From the NCBI GenBank assembly GCA_020722625.1, contig DYKK01000177.1, forward strand, positions 1 through 6,905: a DNA stretch of 6,905 bases, written 5' to 3'. Both the position numbers and the translations under genes were made by a program. The DNA is from Anaeromyxobacter dehalogenans. Its GTDB lineage: Bacteria > Myxococcota_A > UBA9042 > DTJE01. Shown one piece after another: positions 5,524 through 6,905 of the stretch (positions are counted from its first letter, which is position 1; each line of letters opens with the position of its first letter). The notes under the pieces were generated by a model. That model was given only the letters and a program-made list of their open reading frames with translations, did no database searches and was not told the origin of the DNA.

Positions 5524-6654
5524 TCAGTCCGTGGTCATGGGTTCCCAGGTCCGCATCACGCCCCGCCAGCGCAGCAGCCGGACCGTGGGCGGTCCGGAGG
5601 GGCCGTACACGACCACGGCGTACGTGAGGCGGCGCGTGGTCCCCAGGCTCTGGAGGTCCAGGCTGACCCGCTGGAGCCACGTCCCCGTGTTGACATAGAC
5701 CTTGTCGCGCGGGTGGCGGTGCATCCCGGCCTTGTGGCTGTGGCCCACGATCAGGGCCTTCATGTCGTCGGCCGACCGCAGCAACCGAGAGGCCCGCCGC
5801 TCCAGGTTGTTGTACAGCGCGAACTCCTCGGCCAGCATCTGGAACGTCTTCAGGACATCCAGTTCCCGTTCGTAGATCGTTCGCAGGCGCGTCTTCGCGA
5901 AGAACGCCACGATCCTCCACAGGATCTTCAAGGTGAACCGCAGATCGAAGACCAGCCCCCACAGGATGAACGACGACAAGGGCTGTACCAGGTCAATGAT
6001 CGGGCGCTCGACCTTGGCCGGGGCCAGGACGTTCAGAAAAAAGAGGCTCCCCCACGGCAGGTTGACCCGCTCCCGCCCGTCGTCCCCGACCCGCAACGGC
6101 TTCCCCCCGTCGGTGCGGTTCATCTCCTCGAACTGGTGCCCGTGGGTGACCACGACCCCGCCCGGAAGGCGGTAGAACTCCGCGTCGGTCAGGAACCGGA
6201 GGGCATCGGACCCCTCCGGGACCCCGAGTCTCGCCCGGATCAGCCGCTGGACCCCCGGAAACGCGATGTCGAGGTCGTGGTTGCCCGCGAGGTACGTGAT
6301 CCGGTTCCCCGGCCGCGCGACGAACTCCGCCAGGGCGTCAAAGACCTGCGGGTGCCCGCGGAGGCACCGGCGCACCTTCTCCAGGGCCACGTCCTCCGTG
6401 ACCTCGGTGCGGAACTCCCCCCGATACGGGACCTTCAGCAGGTCCAGGATGTCGCCGTTGAGGACCATCTCGACCGGGACGCCGTCGTAGTCCTCCCCCG
6501 AAAAAGAAAGGACCAGTTCCGCCAGGCGCTCGTCCTCGTGGAAGTCCTCGAAGGGGTTGACCTCGCCGGGCCGCGTCCCCGTGCCGAGGTGGAGGTCGGA
6601 CAGGACGACCTTGACCTCCCGGGGACCTTCCTTCGGGGACGCGGGGGGGCTCAT
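5524..6654 (-). CDS. Calcineurin-like metallophosphoesterase with hydrophobic insertion
   Basis: This 376-residue enzyme has the full metallophosphoesterase motif set in order: SDLHLG (19-24), NGDILD (66-71), AGNHDLD (123-129), THGHQ (170-174) and GHSHKAG (304-310), followed by NTGTW (322-326). These supply the Asp, His and Asn ligands of the two-metal centre that hydrolyses phosphoesters. The spacing resembles LpxH-type (UDP-2,3-diacylglucosamine hydrolase) and related families, but the substrate is open. Between THGHQ and GHSH lie about 130 residues, including a hydrophobic helical stretch (about 201-253: WGSLFFLNVLAP, SSFILWGLVFDL, IVAFFA) that suggests membrane contact. I chose the ATG at 6654 because GGAGG lies 5 nt upstream; an in-frame GTG at 6675 would add seven residues but has no ribosome site. 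The gene converges on the symporter gene, with 7 nt between stops. Confidence 0.93.
   Translation of the reverse strand: MSPPASPKEGPREVKVVLSDLHLGTGTRPGEVNPFEDFHEDERLAELVLSFSGEDYDGVPVEMVLNGDILDLLKVPYRGEFRTEVTEDVALEKVRRCLRGHPQVFDALAEFVARPGNRITYLAGNHDLDIAFPGVQRLIRARLGVPEGSDALRFLTDAEFYRLPGGVVVTHGHQFEEMNRTDGGKPLRVGDDGRERVNLPWGSLFFLNVLAPAKVERPIIDLVQPLSSFILWGLVFDLRFTLKILWRIVAFFAKTRLRTIYERELDVLKTFQMLAEEFALYNNLERRASRLLRSADDMKALIVGHSHKAGMHRHPRDKVYVNTGTWLQRVSLDLQSLGTTRRLTYAVVVYGPSGPPTVRLLRWRGVMRTWEPMTTD
5578..5597. repeat. GC-rich 7-bp hairpin beyond the symporter stop
   Basis: CCGGACC (5578-5584) and GGTCCGG (5591-5597) pair perfectly around GTGGGC. It lies 62 nt after the symporter stop, inside the metallophosphoesterase coding region. 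No T-run follows, so a terminator role for the plus-strand transcript is only possible, not shown. Confidence 0.35.
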
Positions 6655-6905
6655 GCTCGCCTCCGTGGGGTCCACTCGCGATGCGGCATGGTATCATCCG
6701 GGCGGACCCTCGGGAAGGGCGGACGCGACGAGGATGTCGGGCACGCGAGACGACACCCGGTTCCAGGGACGGGGACGATTCGCCGTGGCGGTCCCGAAAT
6801 CCGCCGTCAATTTTCGCAAGTCTTTGAATAGACATGAAATCTGCTTCGTTTCATTTCACCACCCTGGGGCCGCGACTTCCCCCCCCATCTATCGGCTGTG
6901 CCACA
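6655..6905. other. Upstream region of the metallophosphoesterase gene with AT-rich patch
   Basis: No gene is visible in these last 251 bases. The ribosome site GGAGG (minus strand, 6660-6664) belongs to the metallophosphoesterase. Bases about 6806-6860 are much richer in A and T than the rest of the window, as expected for a promoter zone. No confident -35/-10 pair can be fixed on either strand, so it may serve this gene or one beyond the right edge. Confidence 0.5.
6834..6858. repeat. AT-rich inverted repeat (TGAAAT/ATTTCA)
   Basis: ATGAAA (6834-6839) pairs with TTTCAT (6849-6854). In a shifted register TGAAAT (6835-6840) pairs with ATTTCA (6853-6858). It sits in the AT-rich patch upstream of the metallophosphoesterase and could be an operator for that gene or for one outside the window. 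Confidence 0.45.

Noticed and set aside
3818..5698. 626-residue plus-strand frame overlapping the symporter
   Set aside because: Arg/Pro/Gly-rich low-complexity translation in another frame of a conserved membrane protein.
6655..6675. GTG at 6675 as the start of the metallophosphoesterase
   Set aside because: No ribosome binding site precedes it, while GGAGG lies 5 nt before the ATG at 6654.
6338..6835. 165-residue minus-strand frame starting at 6835 (MSIQRLAKIDGG)
   Set aside because: The N-terminus looks plausible for a few residues, but the rest is an Arg/Gly/Pro-rich shadow of the metallophosphoesterase and it ends inside that gene.

Overview
The window is very GC-rich DNA with closely spaced genes and strong GGAGG-type ribosome binding sites. 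It also encodes a lipoprotein with a lipobox and a protein with a GspC-like (type II secretion) C-terminal region. Together these suggest a diderm (Gram-negative-type) bacterium from a high-GC lineage such as Myxococcota, Acidobacteriota or Planctomycetota. The sequence alone does not settle the phylum. There are five complete protein-coding genes and one partial one. No rRNA, tRNA, CRISPR array or intact insertion sequence was seen.

Left part (1-2930, minus strand): an apparent three-gene operon read right to left. It starts with a secreted or membrane-anchored protein whose C-terminal half resembles the PDZ region of GspC and whose N-terminal half resembles a secretin N0 domain (2930-2109). 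Next is a 483-residue protein made of two tandem ThyX (FAD-dependent thymidylate synthase) domains (2063-612). Last is a lipoprotein with a low-complexity linker and a beta-sandwich-like repeat that runs off the left edge (563-<1). The gaps are 45 and 48 nt.

Middle (2931-3484): a 554-bp intergenic region between divergent transcription units, unusually rich in repeats. It holds two 26-bp direct repeats ending in CCACGTGC, a broken inverted third copy, a perfect 7-bp-stem hairpin, a 21-bp near-perfect palindrome, five tandem heptamers and a run of twelve CTG-anchored hexamer/heptamer units. It may combine the control region for both flanking operons with remains of a small palindromic repeat element.

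Right part (3485-6905): a plus-strand pair encodes a 66-residue two-helix membrane protein and, 10 nt downstream, a sodium:solute symporter (SSS family) with an extra ~90-residue soluble C-terminal domain. Facing it, with only 7 nt between stop codons, is a minus-strand metallophosphoesterase with a large hydrophobic helical insertion. The last 250 bp hold its upstream region, including an AT-rich patch with an inverted repeat.

The most noteworthy observation is the tandem ThyX protein. Each domain has lost part of the conserved active-site set, and the losses are complementary: the first half keeps the S/R/Y part of the ThyX motif and the Arg147 equivalent, while the second keeps RHR and the R-E-D-S-H block. 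One functional composite site per domain pair is therefore plausible.
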